A stretch of DNA of 23,746 bases. Origin: a bacterium (GTDB lineage: Bacteria > Bacillota > Bacilli > Lactobacillales > Streptococcaceae). Positions 1 through 7,520 of this stretch are shown one piece after another. The notes beneath the pieces are model-generated. The model had not been told where the DNA came from. It was given only the letters and a program-made list of their open reading frames with translations, and did not search any database. A program made the position numbers and the translations under genes. Location of the stretch: NCBI GenBank assembly GCA_905221505.1, contig CAJNDL010000031.1:1-23746 (forward strand). Direction: 5' to 3'. Every line of letters begins with the position of its first letter. The stretch's first letter is position 1.

Positions 1-2
1 GT

Positions 3-488
3 AACTTTATCTTCGCTAGGCTTCTGGATAATAAAACTGCCCTTGAGGTTACCAAACACCTCTATGATATTAAGAACGCTCTTCACCAAGCGGATAAAGA
101 TTTCTTCCAACTCTTTCCTGTCATTCTTACCGATAATGGTGGAGAGTTTGCCAGAGTTGATGACATCAAAATGGATGTGCGAGGAGAGAGTAAACTCTTC
201 TTTTGTGATCCTAATCGCTCTGACCAGAAAGGGAGAATTGAGAAAAATCACACGCTGATTCGCGACATTCTACCTAAAGGAACTTCTTTTGACAACTTAA
301 CTCAAGAGGATATTAATCTCGTTTATTCTCATGTCAACAGCGTCAAACGTGCTGCTTTGAATGGAAAATCAGCCTATGAACTCTTTGCCTTTACCTATGG
401 AGAAGAAATTCCTAAACTTCTCGGCATTTCTAAAATACCTGCAGAAGACGTCTGCCAGTCGTCTAAATTACTCCAACATAAGTTCTAA
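3..488 (+). pseudogene. IS30-family transposase, C-terminal part (5' end outside window)
   Basis: The reading frame is open from base 3 to a stop at 486-488 and has no start inside the window, so this is the C-terminal ~161 residues of a longer protein. It would catalyse DNA strand transfer of an insertion sequence. The stretch VILTDNGGEF is the second catalytic Asp region of a DDE integrase core. GRIEKNHTLIRDILPKGTSF carries the third acidic residue and is the typical IS30-family ending, followed by a tail (KSAYELF) close to the usual end of such proteins. No frameshift is visible in the part seen. Whether the full gene is intact cannot be judged, and it may be a normal complete transposase cut by the window edge. 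It is filed as a pseudogene only because it is partial here. The IS right end should lie within the next 240 bases. Confidence 0.85.
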
Positions 489-547
489 AAACTAACCTTT
501 AACCGCATTCAAACGTCTCACACTAACTTCCACCATAGCGGAACTTA

Positions 548-592
548 ATCTGAAACGCTTTCAGATGAGCGGATTTTGTGCGCTCTTTTTTT
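548..592 (+). terminator. Rho-independent terminator after transposase
   Basis: A perfect 8-bp hairpin (ATCTGAAA, loop CGC, TTTCAGAT; 548-566) is followed directly by GAGCG/CGCTC (567-571 and 581-585) and a run of seven or more T. The second hairpin plus T run is a standard intrinsic terminator on the plus strand. Confidence 0.65.
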
Positions 593-634
593 CGATTCAT
601 TTTGGCTACAAAAGCGATGAAATCAAGCATGAGT

Positions 635-678
635 AAAACCAGTGGAACTTACCCTGACACGGATTTCCACTGGTTTTT
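635..678. terminator. Bidirectional terminator-like hairpin
   Basis: There is a perfect 13-bp stem (AAAACCAGTGGAA at 635-647, its complement at 665-677) with a 17-base loop, A-rich on the left and T-rich on the right. It could terminate in both directions. It shares the TTCCAC/GTGGAA core with the flanking IS-end repeats. Confidence 0.6.
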
Positions 679-771
679 ACGATTTTTATCAGACTAACTT
701 CCACTTGTACTAGCGGTGGAACTTAGTTTGGGAATTTACCTTATCTTCAATTTTAATCTTGTTAAAATTGA

Positions 772-800
772 TTAACATTTATAGATGGAAATGATATAAT
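772..800 (+). promoter_or_regulatory. Promoter of rhomboid-like gene
   Basis: TTAACA (772-777), a 17-base spacer, and TATAAT (795-800) preceded by TGA, i.e. an extended -10. This is a strong sigma-A promoter about 55 bases before the start codon. Confidence 0.75.
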
Positions 801-854
801 AGTGGCACATATTGATTAGCAAAAATTAGTATTATTTAGAAGTGAATCTATAAC

Positions 855-1445
855 ATGAAAAGAATCATAAAAATTTGCCCTGTGGTCAGTATTTTAGTTG
901 TAATTTGTTTATTGCTAGGAATTCTTACTACCTTTTTGGGAAGTGTAATGTATGACTTATTTGCATTTCATTCAAAGCCAATTTATTGTTGGCAATACTT
1001 TAGTGGTACATTTATGCATGGAAGTAAAGAAGCACCAGTATGGTTTATATGGTTTCATTTAGTTTTAAATACTTTAATGTTACTTCCTTTTGGTGGGCTA
1101 TTGGAGTATAAAAGGGGATCAAAATATGTATTTTTAGTTTTTATTACTTCTATGGTAATATCTTCAATTGTATTCCATATATTAACACAGAATCAAGAAA
1201 TTCAGGCATCGGGTATCTCTGCTATTGGCTATGCTTTTGTAACAGGTGGGGTGATGAATATGTTTAGTATATGGAAAAATTTCAATTTAGGATTAAAACT
1301 ATTTTATATCCTTTTAATCGTTCTATCTCTCACCATGCTTCTACCAAATATAACAGGCTGGATTTCAACCTTTCTTCACATGTCAGGAATTGCCAGTTAT
1401 ATCATGATTTCCAGCATCAACAACTCTTGTGTTTGTGGTGAATAA
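855..1445 (+). CDS. Rhomboid-like intramembrane serine protease
   Basis: A 196-residue polytopic membrane protein with about six hydrophobic segments. The rhomboid signature is visible: H68-LVL-N72 (HxxxN of transmembrane helix 2), Q-A-S119-G for the GxSG nucleophile motif, and H175 in HMSGIA for the partner histidine. FGGLLEYKRGS (residues 79-89) matches the G..lE..xGS element after helix 2. Rhomboids cleave single-pass membrane proteins within the bilayer; the substrate here is unknown. The first Gly of GxSG is Gln, unusual but the Ser is kept. It is shorter than GluP/YqgP-type rhomboids and has no TPR domain. It stands alone between an IS end and nagB, with its own promoter, which suggests accessory status. 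The start is preceded by only a weak AGAAGTG. Family assignment is fairly sure; activity is inferred. Confidence 0.75.
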   Translation: MKRIIKICPVVSILVVICLLLGILTTFLGSVMYDLFAFHSKPIYCWQYFSGTFMHGSKEAPVWFIWFHLVLNTLMLLPFGGLLEYKRGSKYVFLVFITSMVISSIVFHILTQNQEIQASGISAIGYAFVTGGVMNMFSIWKNFNLGLKLFYILLIVLSLTMLLPNITGWISTFLHMSGIASYIMISSINNSCVCGE

Positions 1446-1452
1446 CAAGTAT

Positions 1453-1470
1453 AACACAGAGGTGTTTTCT
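1453..1470 (+). terminator. Weak terminator after rhomboid-like gene
   Basis: A short hairpin AACAC-AGAG-GTGTT is followed by TTTTCTT just after the stop codon. The stem is only 5 bp, so it is weak. Confidence 0.35.
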
Positions 1471-1484
1471 TATGCCTATAACTA

Positions 1485-1595
1485 GATTTCATTTGACAAC
1501 AGTTTCCCTTGAAGATGTTCGGTCAGCTAAACCAAGGCTAGACTTAGCCTTGGCTAGCGAGCCTAATATCTTCAAGCCTATTATCAAATGAAATC
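1485..1595. repeat. RUP-like small hairpin element (about 111 bp)
   Basis: The ends are 12-bp perfect inverted repeats (GATTTCATTTGA at 1485-1496, complement 1584-1595). Nested inside are CTTGAAGAT/ATCTTCAAG (1508-1516, 1568-1576) and a 9-bp stem CCAAGGCTA/TAGCCTTGG (1532-1540, 1545-1553) with loop GACT. Size and structure resemble the ~107-bp RUP element of pneumococcus, thought to be moved by IS630-Spn1. I recall no exact consensus, so the name is tentative. The remaining bases up to 1740 hold nothing I can identify. Confidence 0.6.
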
Positions 1596-1749
1596 AGGAG
1601 CTAACTATAAACTAGTTAAACCATTATATTTTTAGGAAGACTGGGTGGCTAACTTCATTATAGAACTTTCATTTTTATATGAAATATCGACAACTGTTAC
1701 GGTGATTTACAGAAAAATTTCTTTTAGCAGGATAGTGAACATTTGAAGT

Positions 1750-1779
1750 AAAAAGCCACTCACTCCAAAGAGCAAGTGG
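1750..1779 (-). terminator. nagB terminator
   Basis: On the minus strand CCACTTGCTC-TTTG-GAGTGAGTGG forms a 10-position stem with two non-Watson-Crick positions, followed by CTTTTTAC. It lies just past the nagB stop. Confidence 0.7.
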
Positions 1780-1791
1780 TCCTTATACTTT

Positions 1792-2499
1792 TTATTTTTC
1801 GAGTAAGCTGAGCGCTTCAGCATCCGCAATAATCGTCACATCAGGGTGATTTTGGAGGCTACTTGCTGGGAGGTTCTCGGTCACTGGGCCAGATACTGTT
1901 CCAGCAATAGCTTCTGCTTTTGATTCACCATAAGCAAAGAGAAGGATAGACTTGGCATCCAAGATGTTTTTAATCCCCATTGAGATAGCTTGGGTTGGAA
2001 CATCTTCAATCTTTTCAAAGAAGCGAGCATTGGCTTCGATAGTAGACTGGTCAAGCTCTACTAGATGTGTTTGACTGTCAAATGGAGTACCAGGCTCATT
2101 AAATCCGATATGTCCATTGCGACCGATTCCCAAGATTTGCAGATCAACTGGATGGTCAGCCAAAATTTGATTGTAGCGTTCAACTTCAGCTTCAGCATGA
2201 TCCTTAACCCCACGAGGCAAGAAACTTTCTTTAAATGGTTTTTGGTTGAACAAGTTTTCTTGCATGAAGTGACGATAAGACTGAGGATTGTCGCCATCAA
2301 GGCCTACATACTCATCAAGGTTGACACTGGTTAAATTTGAAAAATCGAGGTCACTTTCAACAATTTCCTTGTAAAATTCAAGTGGACTGCTTCCTGTCGC
2401 AAGTCCCAATGTTTGAGCACCATTGGCTAATTTTTCCTTCAAAATCTCAAACGCAACTTTTCCACCTTCAACTTGGTTTTCAACTTTAATAACTTTCAT
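1792..2499 (-). CDS. nagB: Glucosamine-6-phosphate deaminase
   Basis: This cytoplasmic enzyme of 235 residues converts glucosamine 6-phosphate to fructose 6-phosphate and ammonium, feeding amino sugars (GlcNAc, host glycans) into glycolysis. The length matches Gram-positive short NagB. Motifs seen: LATGSSP (residues 33-39, phosphate loop), LDEYVGL (61-67, catalytic Asp62), and [14 protein letters not shown] (124-137) with the ring-opening His130 and Glu135. The start ATG has a GGAGG site nine bases upstream. The gene is monocistronic, with its own promoter and terminator, divergent from queA. Regulation by the GntR-family repressor NagR is likely, because a TGGTATAGACCA operator lies in the promoter spacer. 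Confidence 0.97.
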   Translation of the reverse strand: MKVIKVENQVEGGKVAFEILKEKLANGAQTLGLATGSSPLEFYKEIVESDLDFSNLTSVNLDEYVGLDGDNPQSYRHFMQENLFNQKPFKESFLPRGVKDHAEAEVERYNQILADHPVDLQILGIGRNGHIGFNEPGTPFDSQTHLVELDQSTIEANARFFEKIEDVPTQAISMGIKNILDAKSILLFAYGESKAEAIAGTVSGPVTENLPASSLQNHPDVTIIADAEALSLLEK

Positions 2500-2528
2500 C
2501 TTTTCATCCTCCGTTTTAATCTATATTC

Positions 2529-2557
2529 ATTATATGGTATAGACCAATTTTTGTCAA
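2529..2557 (-). promoter_or_regulatory. nagB promoter with embedded NagR (GntR) operator
   Basis: Read on the minus strand: TTGACA (2552-2557), a 17-base spacer, and TATAAT (2529-2534), which is full consensus. The spacer holds the palindrome-like TGGTCTATACCA (2535-2546), matching the dre-type site of NagR/DasR/YvoA regulators (ATTGGTCTAGACCAAT-like). Binding there would block RNA polymerase until amino-sugar phosphate is present. Confidence 0.85.
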
Positions 2558-2604
2558 GTGAAAACGATTTAATTTTCAAAAAAAGAGCGTCCAAACTTGA
2601 AACA

Positions 2605-2613
2605 TGTTATAAT
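2605..2613 (+). promoter_or_regulatory. Extended -10 promoter of queA
   Basis: TGTTATAAT is an extended -10 (TG at 2605-2606, TATAAT at 2608-2613). No good -35 hexamer lies 17 bases upstream. The expected start of transcription near 2620 gives a short leader. Confidence 0.55.
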
Positions 2614-2649
2614 GGATAAGATTAGAACTTAGAAAGAATGAACAGATAT

Positions 2650-3678
2650 ATGAATACAGCTGATTTTGATTTCCACTTACCTGAGGAATTAATTGCCCAA
2701 ACACCCCTTGAAAAACGAGATGCCTCTAAACTTCTCATTGTCAACCGTGAGACGGGAGCAATGCAGGATAAACACTTCCACTCTATTATTGATATGCTGG
2801 AACCTGGTGATGCCCTTGTTATGAACGACACCCGTGTTCTTCCTGCCCGCCTCTATGGGCAAAAAGAAGAGACAGGAGGCCATGTGGAACTTCTCCTGCT
2901 AAAAAATACTGCTGGTGATGAGTGGGAAGTTCTGGCTAAACCTGCCAAACGCCTCAAGGTTGGTACTCGTGTCAGCTTTGGCGATGGTCGTCTCAGCGCT
3001 GTCGTTACAAAAGAACTAACCCACGGGGGGCGTATTGTCCGCTTTGAATACCAAGGAATTTTCCTAGAAGTTTTGGAAAGTCTGGGAGAAATGCCACTAC
3101 CACCTTATATCCATGAAAAACTGGATGACCGTGAACGTTATCAAACTGTCTACGCTAAAGAAAGTGGCTCTGCTGCTGCACCGACTGCTGGATTGCACTT
3201 CAGCAAAGAACTGCTAGCAGAAATCCAAGCCAAGGGTGTTCATCTAGTCTATCTGACTCTCCATGTCGGACTCGGAACCTTTAGACCCGTTTCTGTGGAC
3301 AATCTAGACGAACACGAAATGCACTCAGAATTCTACCAACTTTCTGAGGAAGCAGCTGCCACTCTTCGCTCTGTTAAGGAAAATGGTGGTCGCATCATCG
3401 CTGTCGGAACCACTTCTATCCGCACCTTGGAGACTATTGGTTCCAAGTTTGATGGGCAAATTCAGGCAGATTCTGGCTGGACCAATATCTTTATCAAACC
3501 TGGCTACCAATGGAAGGTTGTAGATGCCTTTTCAACCAATTTCCACCTGCCAAAATCAACTCTGGTCATGTTGGTTTCTGCCTTTGCAGGCCGTGAATTA
3601 GTCTTAGACGCTTATCACCATGCCATCCAAGAACACTACCGCTTCTTCAGTTTTGGTGACGCCATGTTTATCTATTAA
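2650..3678 (+). CDS. queA: S-adenosylmethionine:tRNA ribosyltransferase-isomerase
   Basis: QueA transfers and isomerises the ribosyl moiety of S-adenosylmethionine onto 7-aminomethyl-7-deazaguanine in tRNA, making epoxyqueuosine at the wobble position. The protein is 342 residues, the usual length. It begins [19 protein letters not shown], the near-invariant family start. Other family motifs are [39 protein letters not shown] and [18 protein letters not shown]. An in-frame ATG at 2638 would add MNRY, but AGAAAG at 2631-2636 sits too close to it; family comparison favours 2650. It is divergent from nagB, an adjacency also known in pneumococcus, and ends at a terminator shared with the facing YihY gene. 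Confidence 0.96.
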   Translation: MNTADFDFHLPEELIAQTPLEKRDASKLLIVNRETGAMQDKHFHSIIDMLEPGDALVMNDTRVLPARLYGQKEETGGHVELLLLKNTAGDEWEVLAKPAKRLKVGTRVSFGDGRLSAVVTKELTHGGRIVRFEYQGIFLEVLESLGEMPLPPYIHEKLDDRERYQTVYAKESGSAAAPTAGLHFSKELLAEIQAKGVHLVYLTLHVGLGTFRPVSVDNLDEHEMHSEFYQLSEEAAATLRSVKENGGRIIAVGTTSIRTLETIGSKFDGQIQADSGWTNIFIKPGYQWKVVDAFSTNFHLPKSTLVMLVSAFAGRELVLDAYHHAIQEHYRFFSFGDAMFIY

Positions 3679-3689
3679 TTTACATAATC

Positions 3690-3737
3690 AAAAAACGCAT
3701 ATTATCAGGCATTAAAACCTTGATAGTATGCGTTTTG
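3690..3737. terminator. Bidirectional terminator between queA and YihY-family gene
   Basis: AAAACGCATA.TATCAGG pairs with CCTTGATAGTATGCGTTTT across a short loop; one or two mismatches, A-rich on the left and T-rich on the right. It serves queA (+) and the converging five-gene operon (-). Confidence 0.8.
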
Positions 3738-3755
3738 TAATGGATAAAAATTGAG

Positions 3756-4616
3756 TTAATTTATTCTCAAGCTCGGATCTTTCAAACTCTGCACACTGGC
3801 ATTGATTACCGCACCGACAATCAAAATCTTAGCGATGAGAATAAACCAGAACATCATGACAACCACGACGACAGAACTGAAAAAGCGAACGTCCACTAGG
3901 TGATTAACATAGTTGTTGACATAGACTGAAAAAATATTAAGCAGTAAGACCAGAGTCAACAAGACAAAGGTGCTACCTGGCAATACATGTCGAATTCGTC
4001 GCACCTTAACATTTGGCAAGAAATAATAAAGCATAACCAAGATGGCAAAAATCAAGGCATAGACCAAAGGTCCTGTTAGGTCTTGCAGGTAAGCAAAGAG
4101 AGGACTATCAGATTTCCAGTAGCTTTTGATGAGGTTGAGGAGCATACGGCCAAAAACACTCAGAAAGAGAGCCAAGGCAAAGAGAATCTGCAAGCCAAAA
4201 CTGACAAACAAACTCATAAGCTGATGGGAAATCATTCCTCGATTTTTTGCTACTCCGTAGGCTTTATTAAAGGCTTTCTGCAGAAAGTTCATGGATTTGG
4301 AAAAGGTCCAGAGGGCTGACAAAACCGCAAAACTCAATAAGCCCGTTGACGGTTGAGTCAGTACCTCTGTAATAATCTTTGCGACCACATCATATACCGT
4401 ATCCGGCAAAAATTCATTGACAACCTTTAAAAAATTGGAAACTGGAATATGAAAATAGGGAAGGATATTGACCACCACCAAAAGCAAGGGAAAGATCGAA
4501 ATCAACCAATAGTAGGCTACTGCAACACTGGTCAACTCACTATCTGATGCTTGATAATAATGTAAAAAAGCTTTTAATAACGGCTTGTCTATCAGCTCTT
4601 TCCACCACTTCTTCAT
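3756..4616 (-). CDS. YihY/BrkB-family inner membrane protein
   Basis: A 286-residue membrane protein with about six transmembrane segments and the YihY (virulence factor BrkB) pattern. ELTSVAVAYYWLISIFPLLLVVV near residue 27 corresponds to the family's a.aaaYf.l.sl.Pll. core, and LWTFSKSMNFLQKAFNKAYG near residue 105 to the W..s.g...l...ln.ay element. The biochemical role of the family is unsettled. The frame can be extended to a GTG at 4631, but that extension contains the AAGGAG ribosome site itself; AAGGAG followed by TGTGAC and ATG at 4616 marks the real start. It is the last gene of the operon, 27 bases after the antiporter stop. Confidence 0.85.
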   Translation of the reverse strand: MKKWWKELIDKPLLKAFLHYYQASDSELTSVAVAYYWLISIFPLLLVVVNILPYFHIPVSNFLKVVNEFLPDTVYDVVAKIITEVLTQPSTGLLSFAVLSALWTFSKSMNFLQKAFNKAYGVAKNRGMISHQLMSLFVSFGLQILFALALFLSVFGRMLLNLIKSYWKSDSPLFAYLQDLTGPLVYALIFAILVMLYYFLPNVKVRRIRHVLPGSTFVLLTLVLLLNIFSVYVNNYVNHLVDVRFFSSVVVVVMMFWFILIAKILIVGAVINASVQSLKDPSLRIN

Positions 4617-4643
4617 GTCACACTCCTTCACTTACAATCTTGA

Positions 4644-6698
4644 TTAATTTCTTCTTACCAATTCCACCATATCATAAGGTAGGGTATTGGCAGCTTCCTT
4701 CAATGAATAGTTCTCTAAGTTATTCACATTTTGTCGTAACTTCTTGGCATACTTGGTCGTAATCAATCGTTTTTCTTCATATTCGAAAATCAACTTGCGC
4801 TCCAGATAATAGCCTCTCAGCATTTCATCGATATTGTTAGGTTTGACACGATTGATAACCCGTTCGACAAAGGCACCACTGGTGATAATAGCTGTTTCTC
4901 TGAGACGAGAATCCTGCATAAAGCTAATCAAGGAACTCTTATAAACCCCTTTTAGGTTCTCCAAACTTTCGATAATCATCTCTGTATTTTCTAGATAAAG
5001 CTCTGCAATTTGGTCATAGTCAAGGGCTCTGAGTTTCTGTGATTCTTCATTTTTCCAACTACGGAAGGTCTTACCAAAGGTAAAGACTTCGTGAAGGAGA
5101 AAACGTAAAATCCGCAAGGAAACAAGGAAATAATAGGTCAATCGTGAAGCAAACTTGCGATTGATACCTTGTTCCATATTTTTCAAATAACGTTGGTAAA
5201 CTCGATAGGCACGCTCACTCATCTTGCCTTCCTCGTAGGCTTGTTCCAGACCATCACTTTCAATACTGAGGATAAGAAGTTTCAGGGCCTCCCAGTCTTC
5301 TTGAGCTCCCTTATTTTCTTGACTCAGAATGAGATTTTCAATACGTCCATGGTAATTGTCAATGGCTGCATAGAGGGGAAGTTTATTTCTGGTATCTTCC
5401 AACTCTTTTTCCAACTCTAGCGTTACTTCATTCAAAATAGCGATATGCATGAGATAGTCCGTGCTTTCTTCTTGTTCATCAGAAAGATGAGGCAAGACCA
5501 AGAGACCTGTTAAAAAGCTGACAAGCGTCACACCCGCGACAAGGAAAAGTAAAATTGGATATTCCTGCTCTAAATCACTTGGTATCAAAAGAATTGTAGC
5601 AATCGACACCGTTCCCTTGACACCTGAAAAAGTCAAAAGAAGCATGTCCTTCATATACTTATTTAACTTTTTCTTGAGGCGTCGAGTCCTGTAGGCATAA
5701 TAGCCATAGATCATGACAAAACGAATGGCAAAGAGGACAAAGGTAAGGGCGACAAGCGATACCAGCAAGAGTAAGGGATTATAGATTGGATTGGTCAAGA
5801 TAGGTTCTGCTATCATTTCCAACTCCATTCCCAAAATCACAAAGACAGAACCGTTGAGCATAAAGGTCACTGTATGCCAGACTGTCTCGGTCACCGTATC
5901 CACTTGGGCCTCGAGAAGCGTGATTTTCTTAAAGCGACTTGCCTTCAAAATCCCCGCAACTACAACGGCAATAATACCTGAAACGTGTACTTCTTCTGCT
6001 AAAAAGAAAGTCACCAGAGGCAAACTCAATTCCAGAAGGAGCTCACTAGCTATATCCGTTGCACGTACACTTAGCAAGAAAGTATGGAGGAAGCGGTTGG
6101 TCATGGCTGTTAAAAATCCAATCAAAAAACCGCCTAGGATTGAAAAGATGAGCGAGCTACCTGCTTGGCCAAGGGAAAAGGCTCCTGTTGTCCAAGCGGC
6201 CAAGGCCACCTGAAAGGCCACCAAGCCAGAAGCATCATTCAAGAGACCTTCACCTTTGAGGATATTAGACACGCGCTTAGGAAAGCTAAAACGCTCCGAA
6301 AGAGAGGCAAAGGCCACCAAGTCCGTTGGCCCAAGAGCCGCCCCAACAGCTAAACAAGCTGCCAAGGGAAGGCTGAGCCAAAGAAGATGAGCCAAACCAC
6401 CCAAACTCAGGGTCGAGATGAAAATCACTGGAAATATGAGATAAACAATGATTCGCCAGTGTTTTAAAATAGCTGTAATATCCGCTTCTTCCGACTCTCG
6501 GAAAAGCAAGGGCCCGATAACCAGGGCCAAAAACAACTCCGTATTGAGATGAAAATCGGTATTGGGTAAAAAGAGACCAATCACAATTCCCAACAGAATT
6601 TGCACCAAAGGGAGAGGCAAAAAGGGCAAGAGCTTATTGGTTGTACTTGAAACAATCAAGACCAGTAAAAATAGGATGAGGTAAATCAGTAATTCCAC
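4644..6698 (-). CDS. CPA1-family Na+/H+ antiporter (NhaP-like)
   Basis: The 684-residue protein has an N-terminal membrane domain of about twelve segments (residues ~1-410) and a long cytoplasmic, mostly helical tail (~415-684). The ion-binding signature GEGLLNDASGLVAF contains the Asn-Asp pair of electroneutral CPA1 exchangers. LGPTDLVAFASL is the conserved helix-4 element, and FSGVKGTVSIA matches the helix-10 G.rG..s.a motif. It would exchange cytoplasmic Na+ (or K+) for protons, for pH and salt balance. The start is GTG at 6698, strongly supported by AAGGAGG six bases upstream. It follows the 84-residue gene after 11 bases. Ion specificity cannot be told from sequence. Confidence 0.92.
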   Translation of the reverse strand: MELLIYLILFLLVLIVSSTTNKLLPFLPLPLVQILLGIVIGLFLPNTDFHLNTELFLALVIGPLLFRESEEADITAILKHWRIIVYLIFPVIFISTLSLGGLAHLLWLSLPLAACLAVGAALGPTDLVAFASLSERFSFPKRVSNILKGEGLLNDASGLVAFQVALAAWTTGAFSLGQAGSSLIFSILGGFLIGFLTAMTNRFLHTFLLSVRATDIASELLLELSLPLVTFFLAEEVHVSGIIAVVVAGILKASRFKKITLLEAQVDTVTETVWHTVTFMLNGSVFVILGMELEMIAEPILTNPIYNPLLLLVSLVALTFVLFAIRFVMIYGYYAYRTRRLKKKLNKYMKDMLLLTFSGVKGTVSIATILLIPSDLEQEYPILLFLVAGVTLVSFLTGLLVLPHLSDEQEESTDYLMHIAILNEVTLELEKELEDTRNKLPLYAAIDNYHGRIENLILSQENKGAQEDWEALKLLILSIESDGLEQAYEEGKMSERAYRVYQRYLKNMEQGINRKFASRLTYYFLVSLRILRFLLHEVFTFGKTFRSWKNEESQKLRALDYDQIAELYLENTEMIIESLENLKGVYKSSLISFMQDSRLRETAIITSGAFVERVINRVKPNNIDEMLRGYYLERKLIFEYEEKRLITTKYAKKLRQNVNNLENYSLKEAANTLPYDMVELVRRN

Positions 6699-6709
6699 GC
6701 AATTCCTCC

Positions 6710-6964
6710 TTAGTCTTTTTTACAACAGGATTCAAATATCTCCTTCTGCTCTTTGATCTTTTGATCAATCTTGGAACAATCTTTGTGCTCAATTTTTCTC
6801 TGGCACCGTTCCATTTCAAGAGCTACTAATTTTTTCTTGATTTTCAGCATTTTTTTGCTCATATGCGCTTGATCTAGCACACCTACTGCACGTTCGTGGT
6901 GGGTGGACTCGACAAATTTCTGGCGCATGGTATCCAACTTTTCACGTAGGTATTGTTTATCCAT
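6710..6964 (-). CDS. Small charged helical protein of unknown function
   Basis: The 84-residue product is rich in Lys, Glu and Gln, with no membrane segment or signal peptide; it is predicted by eye to be a helical hairpin or coiled coil (residues ~35-78). Four cysteines are present, among them Cys54, Cys63 and a CC pair near the C-terminus, in the pattern CxnC...CC, which might bind a metal, though this is inference. The start overlaps the end of the methyltransferase gene by 8 bases, so translation is coupled. I do not recognise the family. It travels in the radical SAM/methyltransferase operon. Confidence 0.75.
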   Translation of the reverse strand: MDKQYLREKLDTMRQKFVESTHHERAVGVLDQAHMSKKMLKIKKKLVALEMERCQRKIEHKDCSKIDQKIKEQKEIFESCCKKD

Positions 6965-7520
6965 GTCTATATCTCTCTAATTTTTCAATCATAACTAAAA
7001 ATGGTGGGTTGTTGACTTGGTTTAAAGTTCGGTAAATGGCAGCTGTATACTCTTGTTGGTTCAACTTGCTAACAAAATTCAAGACAGCATCTCGCTCAAT
7101 ATCGCCTCCTTCATGGCCATAGTAAATCATGATAGCAATCCGTCCCCCTTTGACAAGCAAGTGACACAGCTTTTCTAAGGCTTCAATCGTTGTCTGAGGT
7201 TGAGTAATGACTGACTTATCAGCCGACGGCAGATAGCCCAGATTAAAAATTCCTGCTTTGGACTCTGTCACAAACTGGTCCAGTGTCTCATGACCTTGCA
7301 AGATTAACTGGGCATTTGTCATTCCAGCCTGATCCAAACGCTCTTTGGTCTTTTCCAAGGCTTGTTCCTGAATATCAAAGGCATAGACTTGCTTGGCTAA
7401 CTTAGCTAAAAAAAGCGTATCGTGACCATTTCCCATGGTTGCATCCACTACGATATCGTCCTGAGTTACAACCTCAGCCAAAAAATCATGTGCCATTTCA
7501 AGTGGTCTTTTCATTTTCAA
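6957..7520 (-). CDS. mnmM: Class I SAM methyltransferase, MnmM/YtqB-like
   Basis: A 187-residue Rossmann-fold methyltransferase. VVDATMGNGHDTLFLA (residues ~24-39) is the SAM-binding motif I, and YAFDIQEQAL is motif II with the acidic ribose-binding Asp. FNLGYLPSADKSVITQPQTT is characteristic of the YtqB/MnmM family, which methylates 5-aminomethyl-uridine at tRNA wobble position 34 to give mnm5(s2)U in Bacillus. The start ATG at 7520 has AGGAG seven bases upstream and overlaps the 3' end of the radical SAM gene by 23 bases. This ytqA-ytqB order is conserved in Firmicutes. Symbol by family resemblance; substrate not proven here. Confidence 0.88.
   Translation of the reverse strand: MKMKRPLEMAHDFLAEVVTQDDIVVDATMGNGHDTLFLAKLAKQVYAFDIQEQALEKTKERLDQAGMTNAQLILQGHETLDQFVTESKAGIFNLGYLPSADKSVITQPQTTIEALEKLCHLLVKGGRIAIMIYYGHEGGDIERDAVLNFVSKLNQQEYTAAIYRTLNQVNNPPFLVMIEKLERYRHG

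Larger units (their letters stand above)
522..725. repeat. Repeated ACTAACTTCCAC...GGAACTTA motif at IS30 right end
   Basis: Two related copies lie at 522-547 and 693-725. Both start ACTAACTTCCAC and both contain AGCGG(T)GGAACTTA, so each is itself an imperfect inverted repeat. A third TTCCAC/GTGGAA pairing forms the stem at 635-677. These lie directly downstream of the transposase and probably include the IS terminal inverted repeat or subterminal transposase sites. I cannot decide which copy is the true end, because the left end is outside the window. Confidence 0.5.

Noticed and set aside
5791..6213. 140-codon plus-strand ORF inside the antiporter gene
   Set aside because: It is antisense to well-conserved membrane-domain codons of the CPA1 antiporter and has no promoter or ribosome site.
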